Program-made: the position numbers and the translations under genes
From: Aquincola sp.
GTDB lineage: Bacteria; Pseudomonadota; Gammaproteobacteria; Burkholderiales; Burkholderiaceae_C
Assembly (NCBI GenBank): GCA_029884035.1
Contig: JAOUIM010000182.1
Span: forward strand, 1 to 7,192
Reading direction: 5' to 3'
Length of the DNA stretch: 7,192 nt
Notes under the pieces: generated by a model
The model's input: only the letters and a program-made list of their open reading frames with translations
Databases searched by the model: none
What the model was told of the DNA's origin: nothing
Shown: piece after piece, positions 1 through 5,405 of the stretch
Numbering within the stretch: the stretch's first letter is position 1
Layout: each line of letters begins with the position of its first letter

Positions 1-102
1 TGCAGTGACGAGGCGAGCTACATCAACGGCCAGGTGCTCGCGGTGGACGGCGGCTTCGACGCGAGCGGTGTAGGCTTGCCGACACTGCGGCAAAAGAACT
101 GA
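1..102 (+). CDS. Short-chain dehydrogenase/reductase (SDR), C-terminal end only
   Basis: Only the last 33 codons are in the window, open at the left edge and ending in TGA. The visible peptide contains YINGQVLAVDGGF, the C-terminal signature of classical FabG-like SDRs (usually [IV]-[TN]-G-x-x-[LI]-x-V-D-G-G), which closes the Rossmann subunit after the substrate-binding loop. These enzymes are cytoplasmic NAD(P)(H)-dependent alcohol or ketone oxidoreductases. The tail after DGGF (DASGVGLPTLRQKN) is a little longer than in many members. The cofactor-binding and Ser-Tyr-Lys catalytic residues lie upstream of the window, so the substrate cannot be inferred. No clear terminator hairpin follows directly. 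Confidence 0.85.
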   Translation, partial: CSDEASYINGQVLAVDGGFDASGVGLPTLRQKN

Positions 103-410
103 GCGGGCATCGCACGCAGCGAGTACAATCCCTGCGTGCGTCGTGAGTCTGCTCACTGACTCGGCGCCTGTTGCATGACGAGGTCCCCGGCTCTTCCGCC
201 GCGGTGCACCCCGCCCAGTCGACCGTCCCACCGGTCCTCGGCCGTCAGCCTCTCCCAGCGGCGAGCTCCATTTCCGGTCCTTTCTCGAATCCTCGCAGCC
301 GGACCCAGCGACAGCGGCAACGCTTCGCAACGTACCAACGCACCTGTCGTCAACCGGCAGGCCGACCTTCCCAACCCGCGCGTGCGGCTCTAAACGGCCG
401 CGCGCCATCC
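103..410 (+). other. 308-base leader/intergenic region before the 81-aa gene
   Basis: No convincing gene is seen. A TACAAT at 124-129 resembles a sigma70 -10 box but has no good -35 box 16-18 bases upstream. If it is used, the transcript would carry a leader of about 275 nt before the ATG at 411. The frame of the 81-aa protein stays open upstream to 171, but that part reads as low-complexity Arg/Pro/Ser/Gln with poor third-position bias, so I treat it as untranslated. The + strand is pyrimidine-rich around 190-285, and the octamer CCGGTCCT occurs twice (231-238 and 274-281). Confidence 0.5.
124..129 (+). promoter_or_regulatory. Possible -10 box (TACAAT) for the infA group
   Basis: TACAAT matches the sigma70 -10 consensus TATAAT at five of six positions and lies 22 bases after the SDR stop. 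The bases 17 upstream (GAGCGG, 101-106) do not resemble TTGACA, so the call rests on the -10 alone. It would start transcription near 136, giving a long leader. Confidence 0.35.
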
Positions 411-656
411 ATGACCACCATCCGCGAAAAGACGTTCTCGGTGGGCAAGTACCTCGTGTCACCGCTCACCCGACTCACCCCGACCGGCGCCTATGCGCCG
501 TCCGTATCCATCCGCAGCGGCCAGGGCCGCGCCACGCACGACCGCGTGTTCCGCTTCGTCGTGCGGTTTCCCACCCGCGAAGGCGCGAGCCGCTACGCCG
601 CCGAGCAAGGACTGCTCTGGCTGCAGCAGTCCGCCGGCGACCAACCTACCCATTGA
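411..656 (+). CDS. Small conserved-type hypothetical protein, 81 aa, upstream of infA
   Basis: This small basic protein has no signal peptide or membrane segment, so it is probably cytoplasmic. It begins MTTIREKTFSVGKYLVSP, followed by a stretch rich in Ser/Arg (SVSIRSGQGRATHDRVFRFV) and ending in an aromatic, Gln-rich C-terminus (GLLWLQQSAGDQPTH). Proteins of this look occur beside infA/RRM genes in Burkholderiales as far as I recall, but I cannot name a domain. The alternating hydrophobic/basic pattern (VFRFVVRFPT) suggests a small beta-rich fold. I chose the ATG at 411 because protein-like composition and codon bias begin there. There is no clear Shine-Dalgarno sequence. The stop is 15 bases before the IF-1 start, so the two are probably co-transcribed. 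A role in RNA binding or translation is inferred only from context. Confidence 0.65.
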   Translation: MTTIREKTFSVGKYLVSPLTRLTPTGAYAPSVSIRSGQGRATHDRVFRFVVRFPTREGASRYAAEQGLLWLQQSAGDQPTH

Positions 657-671
657 ACAGAAGGACACCGC

Positions 672-941
672 ATGGCCAAGGAAGAGCTGATCGAAATGAA
701 CGGCAAGGTCGAGGAAGTCCTTCCCGACTCGCGCTTTCGCGTCTCGCTGGAAAACGGCCACATCCTCGTGGCCTATACCTCGGGCCGCATGCGCAAGCAC
801 CACATCCGCATCCTCGCGGGCGACCGCGTGGCGCTGGAACTGTCGCCCTATGACCTGAGCAAGGGCCGTATCACGTTCCGCCACCTCGAGCCGCGCGCTG
901 GCGGCGCACCGCGGCCCAACACGCCCCGCCGCACGCGCTGA
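672..941 (+). CDS. infA: Translation initiation factor IF-1 (with basic C-terminal extension)
   Basis: IF-1 is a small S1/OB-fold protein that binds the 30S A site and promotes initiation with IF-2 and IF-3. The signature is clear: MAKEELIEMNGKVEEVLPDS, then FRVSLENGH, then MRKHHIRILAGDRV, then ELSPYDLSKGRITFR, nearly the whole canonical domain (residues 1-70). Classical IF-1 is about 72 aa and ends just after this Arg. Here the chain continues for about 18 residues of Arg/Pro/Gly (HLEPRAGGAPRPNTPRRTR) to 89 aa. It is not next to rpmJ or ribosomal-protein genes, so it is probably the second, longer IF-1 that many Burkholderiales carry beside the copy in the ribosomal operon (family knowledge, not visible here). 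The start is supported by AAGGA at 661-665, spaced well before the ATG. It is followed after 90 bases by the RRM gene. Confidence 0.95.
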   Translation: MAKEELIEMNGKVEEVLPDSRFRVSLENGHILVAYTSGRMRKHHIRILAGDRVALELSPYDLSKGRITFRHLEPRAGGAPRPNTPRRTR

Positions 942-1031
942 GCGCGAGGCTTTCAACCCGACTTCCCAACCGCGTGCTGCGGCCCATTCCATCCGCCCGG
1001 CACGCAATTTCTCCCGCTAGAAAGGCAACCC

Positions 1032-1334
1032 GTGATCAACAAACTCTACGTCGGCAATCTCGCCTACTCGATCCGCGACGAAGATCTCCAGCAACACTTC
1101 GCCGAATTCGGCCCCGTCACCTCGGCCAAGGTCATGATGGACCGCGACAGCGGCCGCTCCAAGGGCTTCGGCTTCGTCGAGATGGGCTCGGGCGAGGCCG
1201 CGCAGGCCGCCATCCGCGGCATGCACGGCAAGACGATCGACGGCCGTGCGCTCGTCGTCAACGAAGCCCGCCCGCGCGAAGAGCGCTCGGGCGGCTTCGG
1301 CGGCGGCGGTGGCCAGCGTCGCGGCGGCTACTGA
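1032..1334 (+). CDS. Glycine-rich RNA-binding protein with one RRM domain
   Basis: This 100-aa protein is a single RNA recognition motif plus a short glycine-rich tail. RNP2 is LYVGNL (residues 5-10) and RNP1 is KGFGFVEM (44-51), with the aromatic residues that stack on RNA bases at Tyr6, Phe47 and Phe49. The tail (from about 86) is Gly/Arg rich (SGGFGGGGGQRRGGY). This build matches the bacterial RRM proteins known from cyanobacteria and proteobacteria, several of which are cold-induced and act as RNA chaperones. The start is GTG at 1032, with AAAGG at 1021-1025 six bases upstream, and puts RNP2 right at the N-terminus as usual. It lies 90 bases after infA and just before a strong terminator, so it is probably the last gene of that transcript. 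Cold regulation is inference. Confidence 0.92.
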   Translation: MINKLYVGNLAYSIRDEDLQQHFAEFGPVTSAKVMMDRDSGRSKGFGFVEMGSGEAAQAAIRGMHGKTIDGRALVVNEARPREERSGGFGGGGGQRRGGY

Positions 1335-1356
1335 TTCGCGAACCGCGATTCGCCGG

Positions 1357-1382
1357 ACAAGGGACCCCGCGGGGTCCCTTGT
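1357..1382 (+). terminator. 26-bp perfect palindrome, probable intrinsic terminator
   Basis: The half-site ACAAGGGACCCCG is followed directly by its exact reverse complement, CGGGGTCCCTTGT. As RNA this folds into a GC-rich stem of about 11 bp with a tight loop at the central GC. It lies 22 bases after the RRM stop. The downstream tract (CGCTTCCTGC) is only moderately T-rich, so termination may be imperfect or partly Rho-assisted. Confidence 0.75.
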
Positions 1383-1511
1383 CGCTTCCTGCCGCGGCCG
1401 GCCCCGCTAGCGGCGATCGCGCGGCGTTGCGGCCGCGCGCCGCGGCATGTCGGCCTGAGCGCGCGCAAGACCGCGGCGTCGCGTGCGACTACAGTGTTCG
1501 TGGCACGCAAC
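1383..1511 (+). other. Intergenic region before ldtD
   Basis: This GC-rich stretch shows no gene. TACAGT at 1490-1495 could be the -10 element for the L,D-transpeptidase, with transcription starting near 1502 and a leader of about 10 bases. The expected -35 position reads AAGACC, which is not a match. Confidence 0.35.
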
Positions 1512-3125
1512 ATGCGATACGCCCGCCCGTTCCGGATCACCCGCCGATGCGTCGGCCTGTTCGCGATCGCATCGGGGGTCCTGGCAGCTGCCGCTGCCGC
1601 GATGGCGCAGACGCTGCCGTGGTGGGACGGCGAGCGCCCGGGCCCACAGGCCCGCATCGCTGCGCAACTCCTGGCCGACGCTGCGAGCCACGGCTTGGAC
1701 CCGCGCGACTACGACGCGGCCGCCTTGCAGCGCACGCTGGCGCAAGCTGCCGAGGGCCCGGCCCTCGCGCGTGACGCCGCGCTGCGTCTTCAGGAGGCGC
1801 TCGACGCGGCCATGGTCCGTTACCTGCAGGATCTCCACGACGGGCGCGCGACACCTTCGCAGATCCACCACCGCTACAAGCCGCAATCACCCCGCGCGGA
1901 CTTCGACGCGGCAGGCGCACTGCGCAGAGCGCTGGCGATGCAAGAGGTGGAGCATGCCGCCCGCCAGGCGACGCCGCCATTGTTGCAATACGAGCGGCTG
2001 CGCGAGGCGCTTGCGCGCTATCGCGCGTTGGGCGATCACCCGGCGTGGCAGACCAGCCTGCCGCCACTCCCGCGGCCGCCGCGCAGTCCCACACGCAAAC
2101 TCGAGCCCGGCCAGGGGTGGGTCGGCGTCGGGCTGCTGGCCGAGCGACTGGCTGTGCTGGGCGACCTGCCTGCCGCCGACGCGACGCGGCACGATGCACC
2201 CTATGACGGTGCCCTCGTTGCCGCGGTGCGCGGCTTCCAGCAGCGCCACGGTCTCGACCCCGATGGTGTCATCGGAGCGGCCACCTGGGCGGCACTGCAG
2301 GTACCGCCGGCGCATCGTGTGCGCCAGCTTGAGCTCATGCTCGAGCGCCTTCGCTGGACACCGCTGCGGCGCGGCTCGCGCATGATCGTGGTCAACATCC
2401 CCGAGTTCGTGCTGCGTGCGTACGACGTGCAGGACGACCAGATCGCGGTGCGCCTGGAGTCGAAGGTCATCGTCGGACAGGCGCTGGACACGCGCACGCC
2501 GCTGATCGAAGAGGACTTGCGCTTCATTGAGTTCCAGCCGTACTGGAACGTACCGCCATCGATTGCGCGCAAAGAGTTGGTGCCGCGGCTGCGCAGAGAC
2601 CCGGGCCATTGGCAGCGCGAGGGCTTCGAATTCGTCGGCCGCGGCGCCGGTGGTGGGGCCGATCCCGTTCTTTCCGACGCCAAGCTCCAGGCCGTGCTCG
2701 ATGGCGCGCTGCGCATCCGTCAGCGGCCCGGGCCTCGAAACGCGCTGGGCGACATCAAGTTCGTGTTTCCCAACCAGGAGTCGATCTACCTGCACCACAC
2801 GCCCTCGGTCGAGCTGTTCGGGCGCGCGCGGCGCGACTTCAGCCATGGCTGCATCCGCGTCGAAAAACCGGTGGCGCTGGCGGCCTTTGCGCTGCAGGAC
2901 CACCCCGACTGGACCGAGGAGCGGATCCGCGCGGCGATGACGCGCGACGAGCCCTCGACCGTGCGGTTGATGCGACCGGTGCCCGTGCTGATCGCCTATG
3001 GCACGGCGCTCGTGAAGGGCGGACAGGTGCACTTCTTCGAGGACCTCTACGGGCATGACCGCGCGCTCGACAAGGCGCTGCGACAGCCACGGGCGCCGCT
3101 TCCGTCACGCATCGCGCCGCCCTGA
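1512..3125 (+). CDS. ldtD: L,D-transpeptidase of the YcbB/LdtD type (YkuD domain)
   Basis: This periplasmic enzyme forms 3-3 (mDAP-mDAP) peptidoglycan crosslinks by a catalytic Cys, bypassing the D,D-transpeptidases targeted by most beta-lactams. From the ATG at 1512 it is 537 aa. Residues 1-32 form a Sec signal peptide: basic n-region, hydrophobic Ala-rich core, cleavage after AMA. An N-terminal scaffold domain follows. A peptidoglycan-binding domain lies at about 225-265 (AVRGFQQRHGLDPDGVIGAA). The YkuD catalytic domain covers about 285-500, with the motif HH-TPS at 428-432 and SHGCIRVE, giving His445 and nucleophile Cys447. The layout matches E. coli LdtD (615 aa), with a shorter N-terminus. 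An upstream in-frame GTG (1494) lies inside a possible -10 box and is less likely the start. It is followed after 28 bases by a MepK-type gene, the same order as ycbB-ycbK in E. coli. Confidence 0.93.
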   Translation: MRYARPFRITRRCVGLFAIASGVLAAAAAAMAQTLPWWDGERPGPQARIAAQLLADAASHGLDPRDYDAAALQRTLAQAAEGPALARDAALRLQEALDAAMVRYLQDLHDGRATPSQIHHRYKPQSPRADFDAAGALRRALAMQEVEHAARQATPPLLQYERLREALARYRALGDHPAWQTSLPPLPRPPRSPTRKLEPGQGWVGVGLLAERLAVLGDLPAADATRHDAPYDGALVAAVRGFQQRHGLDPDGVIGAATWAALQVPPAHRVRQLELMLERLRWTPLRRGSRMIVVNIPEFVLRAYDVQDDQIAVRLESKVIVGQALDTRTPLIEEDLRFIEFQPYWNVPPSIARKELVPRLRRDPGHWQREGFEFVGRGAGGGADPVLSDAKLQAVLDGALRIRQRPGPRNALGDIKFVFPNQESIYLHHTPSVELFGRARRDFSHGCIRVEKPVALAAFALQDHPDWTEERIRAAMTRDEPSTVRLMRPVPVLIAYGTALVKGGQVHFFEDLYGHDRALDKALRQPRAPLPSRIAPP

Positions 3126-3140
3126 GCGCCGACAAGCCGC

Positions 3141-3146
3141 TACGAT
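3141..3146 (+). promoter_or_regulatory. Possible -10 box (TACGAT) just before mepK
   Basis: TACGAT lies seven bases before the ATG at 3154, so an RNA started from it would begin at or next to the start codon. No good -35 is seen. There is also no Shine-Dalgarno sequence in front of this gene, which fits a leaderless or short-leader start. Confidence 0.3.
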
Positions 3147-3153
3147 GCGGCCC

Positions 3154-3723
3154 ATGACGCACCGACACCATGCCAACCGCCGCCGCTTCCTGCGGCTGGG
3201 CACCGCCGCCGCCTCGGGCGTGGCGCTGCCGATGCTGGCGCTGCCCGCACGCGCGTCGGCGGCTTCGACCGCCGAACGACGCTTGTCGCTCGTCCACACG
3301 CACACCGGCGAGCGCGTGAGCCTGGCCTACGCGGTGGGCGAGCGCTTCGTGCCCGAGTCGCTGAGTCGGCTCGATCGCTTCCTGCGCGACCATTACTCGG
3401 GTGAGGTCGGCCGCATCGATCCTCATCTGTTCGACTTGCTGCACCGCGTGCAGCAGGCGACGGGGCGAGGCGACGATGCGTCGTTCGAAATCGTCTCCGG
3501 CTATCGCTGCCCCGCCACCAACGACCGCTTGCGCCGCACCGGTGGTGGCGGTGTCGCGCGCCACAGTCTGCACATGGAAGGGCGTGCTCTGGATATCAGG
3601 CTGCCCGGCGTGGCGCTCGACGACCTGCGCGACGCGGCGAAGTCGCTGCGTGCGGGCGGGGTCGGGTTCTACGCGCGCGAGCAGTTCGTGCATGTGGACA
3701 CCGGGCGCGTGCGGACCTGGTAG
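3154..3723 (+). CDS. mepK: MepK/YcbK-type murein endopeptidase (DUF882, peptidase M15-like), Tat-exported
   Basis: This 189-aa protein is a zinc peptidase of the YcbK family. The E. coli member MepK cleaves 3-3 crosslinks and acts as a space-maker during wall growth. The N-terminus has a twin-arginine signal, NRRRFLRLG (8-16), then a hydrophobic stretch and an ASA-type cleavage site near residue 36, so export folded through Tat is likely. The catalytic domain shows SGYRCPATN (115-123), the zinc motif H-x6-D in LHMEGRALDI (His140, Asp147), and the C-terminal GGVGFYAREQFVHVDTGRVR with third ligand His180. Length is close to the family norm of about 180. The ATG at 3145 is an alternative start two to three codons upstream. 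I chose 3154 for the better Tat n-region length, but the evidence is slight. It follows the L,D-transpeptidase by 28 bases and precedes a hairpin terminator. Confidence 0.92.
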   Translation: MTHRHHANRRRFLRLGTAAASGVALPMLALPARASAASTAERRLSLVHTHTGERVSLAYAVGERFVPESLSRLDRFLRDHYSGEVGRIDPHLFDLLHRVQQATGRGDDASFEIVSGYRCPATNDRLRRTGGGGVARHSLHMEGRALDIRLPGVALDDLRDAAKSLRAGGVGFYAREQFVHVDTGRVRTW

Positions 3724-3745
3724 CAGTCCGGTCCGCGCCCTGATT

Positions 3746-3767
3746 GACGGACCCTGCGGGGTCCGTC
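3746..3767 (+). terminator. Hairpin terminator after mepK
   Basis: GACGGACCC (3746-3754) and GGGTCCGTC (3759-3767) form a perfect 9-bp stem around the loop TGCG, followed by GCCGTTTCTGC. It lies 22 bases after the mepK stop, the same distance as the hairpin after the RRM gene. The T-run is short. Confidence 0.7.
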
Positions 3768-3795
3768 GCCGTTTCTGCGGCGGGCGCCACGCTGC

Positions 3796-3801
3796 TATAA
3801 G
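3796..3801 (+). promoter_or_regulatory. Possible -10 box (TATAAG) for the aldo/keto reductase
   Basis: TATAAG matches the sigma70 -10 consensus at five positions and lies just after the preceding terminator. It would give a leader of about 20 bases to the ATG at 3828. The -35 region (TTTCTG, 3772-3777) is weak. Confidence 0.4.
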
Positions 3802-3827
3802 GCGTGAACCCTCAATGGAGCCCGGCC

Positions 3828-4823
3828 ATGCGCTACCGCAACCTCGGCAAGAGTCCGCTGCAAGTGTCCGAACTTTGCCTGGGCACGATGATGTTCGCGG
3901 ACCAGACCGACCTGGCCGAGGCCCGGCGCATCGCGGCCCACGCGCGCGATCACGGCGTGAACTTCATCGACACCGCCGACGTGTACTCGCTAGGCAAGTC
4001 CGAGACCATGGTCTGCGAACTGCTCAGGGGCGTCCGGCACGACTGGGTGTTGGCCACCAAGGTCGGCAACAAGATGGGCGATCGACCGAATGAGCAGCAG
4101 TACCCGCGCGCCTGGGTCCTGCGCGAGTGCGATGCCAGTCTTCAGCGTCTCGGGACCGATCACGTCGACATCTACTACCTGCACCGCGACTTCAACGGCA
4201 TGGACCTCGAGGAGCCGCTGCGTGCGATCGACACCCTGTTGCATGCGGGCAAGATTCGCTACTGGGGCGTGTCCAATTTTCGCGGCTGGCGCATTGCCGA
4301 GATGGTGCACATGGCGCGGCAGCTGAACATGCCCGGGCCGGTCGTCTGCCAGCCGTACTACAACCTGCTCAATCGCCAGCCCGAGGTGGAGGTGCTCGAG
4401 GCGTGCCTCCACCACGGGATCGGCGTCGTGCCTTACAGCCCGATCGCGCGCGGCGTGCTCTCGGGCAAGTACGCGCCCGGAGGTGCGCCCCCGCAGGGCA
4501 CGCGCGCCGGGCGCGGCGACAAGCGCATGATGCAGACGGAGTTTCGCGAAGAGTCGCTTGCGGTCGCGCAGGCGCTCAGGGCGCACTGCGAAAAGAAGGG
4601 CGTGGCGCTCGCGCACTTCGCTACCGCGTGGGTGCTGGCGCACAAGGCGGTCAGCGCCGTCATCGCCGGGCCGCGCACGTTCGAGCAGTGGACCGACTAC
4701 TTCGGGGCTCTGGACGTGAAGATCGACGCGGCCGACGAGGCGGTCGTCGATTCGCTCGTCGCGCCTGGGCATCCGTCGACGCCGGGCTACAACGACCCGA
4801 TGTATCCGTTGGCGGGGCGCTGA
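3828..4823 (+). CDS. Aldo/keto reductase family oxidoreductase
   Basis: This 331-aa cytoplasmic NADPH-dependent reductase has the (beta/alpha)8 aldo/keto reductase fold. The catalytic tetrad is visible: Asp48 and Tyr53 in FIDTADVY, Lys78 in LATKVGNK, and His119 in YYLHRD. Other family blocks are GVSNF (147-151), YSPIARGVLSGKY (from 203) and the cofactor-phosphate motif AGPRTFEQW (280-288). Length and the N-terminal MRYRNLGKSPLQVSELCLGT fit the long-chain subgroup (YghZ/IolS/Kv-beta-like). I cannot infer the substrate. The start is the ATG at 3828 because GGAG at 3817-3820 is well spaced and homology begins there. An in-frame GTG at 3804 would add eight unlikely residues and lies almost on the -10 box. 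The gene stands alone and ends 37 bases from the convergent acylphosphatase stop. Confidence 0.93.
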   Translation: MRYRNLGKSPLQVSELCLGTMMFADQTDLAEARRIAAHARDHGVNFIDTADVYSLGKSETMVCELLRGVRHDWVLATKVGNKMGDRPNEQQYPRAWVLRECDASLQRLGTDHVDIYYLHRDFNGMDLEEPLRAIDTLLHAGKIRYWGVSNFRGWRIAEMVHMARQLNMPGPVVCQPYYNLLNRQPEVEVLEACLHHGIGVVPYSPIARGVLSGKYAPGGAPPQGTRAGRGDKRMMQTEFREESLAVAQALRAHCEKKGVALAHFATAWVLAHKAVSAVIAGPRTFEQWTDYFGALDVKIDAADEAVVDSLVAPGHPSTPGYNDPMYPLAGR

Positions 4824-4834
4824 TCGCCGGGCGA

Positions 4835-4848
4835 GGCCCGGCCGGGCC
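4835..4848. terminator. GC palindrome between convergent genes, possible bidirectional terminator
   Basis: The 14-mer GGCCCGGCCGGGCC is its own reverse complement and fills the 37-base gap between two convergent stop codons. The placement suits a shared terminator. There is no T-run on either side and no unpaired loop, so the case is weak. Confidence 0.3.
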
Positions 4849-4860
4849 GGGACCTTCCGG

Positions 4861-5166
4861 TCACTCGGTGGGCCGTCGCACGAAGCGGCTTGCCATGACT
4901 GCCGGCGGCGGCAGCGCGGTATGTGTCACGTGATCGACACGTGCCAGCGGGGGGCCCCTGTGGAGCCAGTCCTGCATGCGTTGCACCGAATCGGCAGCCC
5001 CTTGCAGCATGACTTCCACGGATCCGTCGTGGCGATTTCGCACCCACCCCGCAAGGCCGAGCGATGCTGCCCGTTCCACACAGGCCTCGCGAAAACCGAC
5101 ACCCTGCACGCGTCCTTCCACACGAACGATGCGGCATTCGAGCGCGGGGTTCGGGCCGCCTGACAC
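4861..5166 (-). CDS. acyP: Acylphosphatase
   Basis: This 101-aa enzyme hydrolyses acyl phosphates to carboxylate and phosphate. The signature is VEGRVQGVGFREACVERA, with the phosphate-binding loop and catalytic Arg26, followed by GLAGWVRNRHDGSVEV carrying catalytic Asn44. The rest of the ferredoxin-like domain continues to the ASRFVRRPTE end, with normal family length after a short N-terminal extension. I chose the GTG start at 5166 because it lies just two bases after the TAG of the FmdB gene, implying translational coupling. No independent ribosome-binding site is obvious. The open frame extends farther upstream, but that part overlaps the FmdB coding region in another frame and has shadow composition. 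Convergent with the aldo/keto reductase. Confidence 0.9.
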   Translation of the reverse strand: MSGGPNPALECRIVRVEGRVQGVGFREACVERAASLGLAGWVRNRHDGSVEVMLQGAADSVQRMQDWLHRGPPLARVDHVTHTALPPPAVMASRFVRRPTE

Positions 5167-5168
5167 GG

Positions 5169-5405
5169 CTACGGCAGCGCGCAGGCCCCCGGCCCGTCCG
5201 GGTGGCCACACATGCCGCAGGGGCCCATCGCCGCCGCGGCCATCGGATCGCTCGCCGACGAAGGCCCCCCGACCTTGGCCACGACCGACAGTTTCTTGTC
5301 GAGTCGCAGCGAGTGGCAACTCGGGCACTCAGGGACGGTGGTCGAGCGCACCAACGCCTCGAAGGCGTGGCCGCACTGCTGGCAGCTGTACTCGAAGATG
5401 GGCAT
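5169..5405 (-). CDS. FmdB-type zinc ribbon protein
   Basis: This 78-aa protein starts MPIFEYSCQQCGHAFE, the hallmark of the FmdB (putative regulatory, CxxC_CxxC_SSSS) family. Two CxxC pairs (Cys8/Cys11 and Cys27/Cys30) bind one zinc. The family was named from a gene beside formamidase/amidase operons, but its molecular role is not settled. After the ribbon come a linker typical of the family (SVVAKVGGPSSASDP) and a C-terminal cluster with three more cysteines (Cys63, Cys66, Cys75, with His68) in GPCGMCGHPDGPGAC, a possible second metal site. The ATG at 5405 is chosen because homology begins exactly there, although the frame is open farther upstream. It is the first gene of a two-gene operon with acyP. 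The promoter should lie upstream on the minus strand (above 5410), but I see no clear boxes. Confidence 0.9.
   Translation of the reverse strand: MPIFEYSCQQCGHAFEALVRSTTVPECPSCHSLRLDKKLSVVAKVGGPSSASDPMAAAAMGPCGMCGHPDGPGACALP

Noticed and set aside
171..410. N-terminal extension of the 81-aa protein by 80 residues
   Set aside because: The added part is low-complexity Arg/Pro/Ser/Gln with weak third-position bias and no ribosome-binding site. Protein-like sequence starts at 411.
1494..1511. GTG start for ldtD, six codons upstream
   Set aside because: It lies in the possible -10 box TACAGT, and the ATG at 1512 already gives a standard signal peptide.
1887..3056. Long minus-strand open frame (389 codons) opposite ldtD
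   Set aside because: It is a shadow of the strongly biased + strand gene: His/Arg/Gln/Val-rich with no recognisable motif.
3804..3827. GTG start for the aldo/keto reductase
   Set aside because: It nearly touches the probable -10 box, lacks a ribosome-binding site and adds residues outside the family. The ATG at 3828 has GGAG in place.
3990..4772. Minus-strand frame of 260 codons opposite the aldo/keto reductase
   Set aside because: Shadow of the + strand gene. The + strand frame has the full catalytic tetrad.
5167..5328. Upstream extension of acylphosphatase
   Set aside because: It overlaps the FmdB coding sequence in another frame with shadow-like composition. The GTG two bases after the FmdB stop explains the start.
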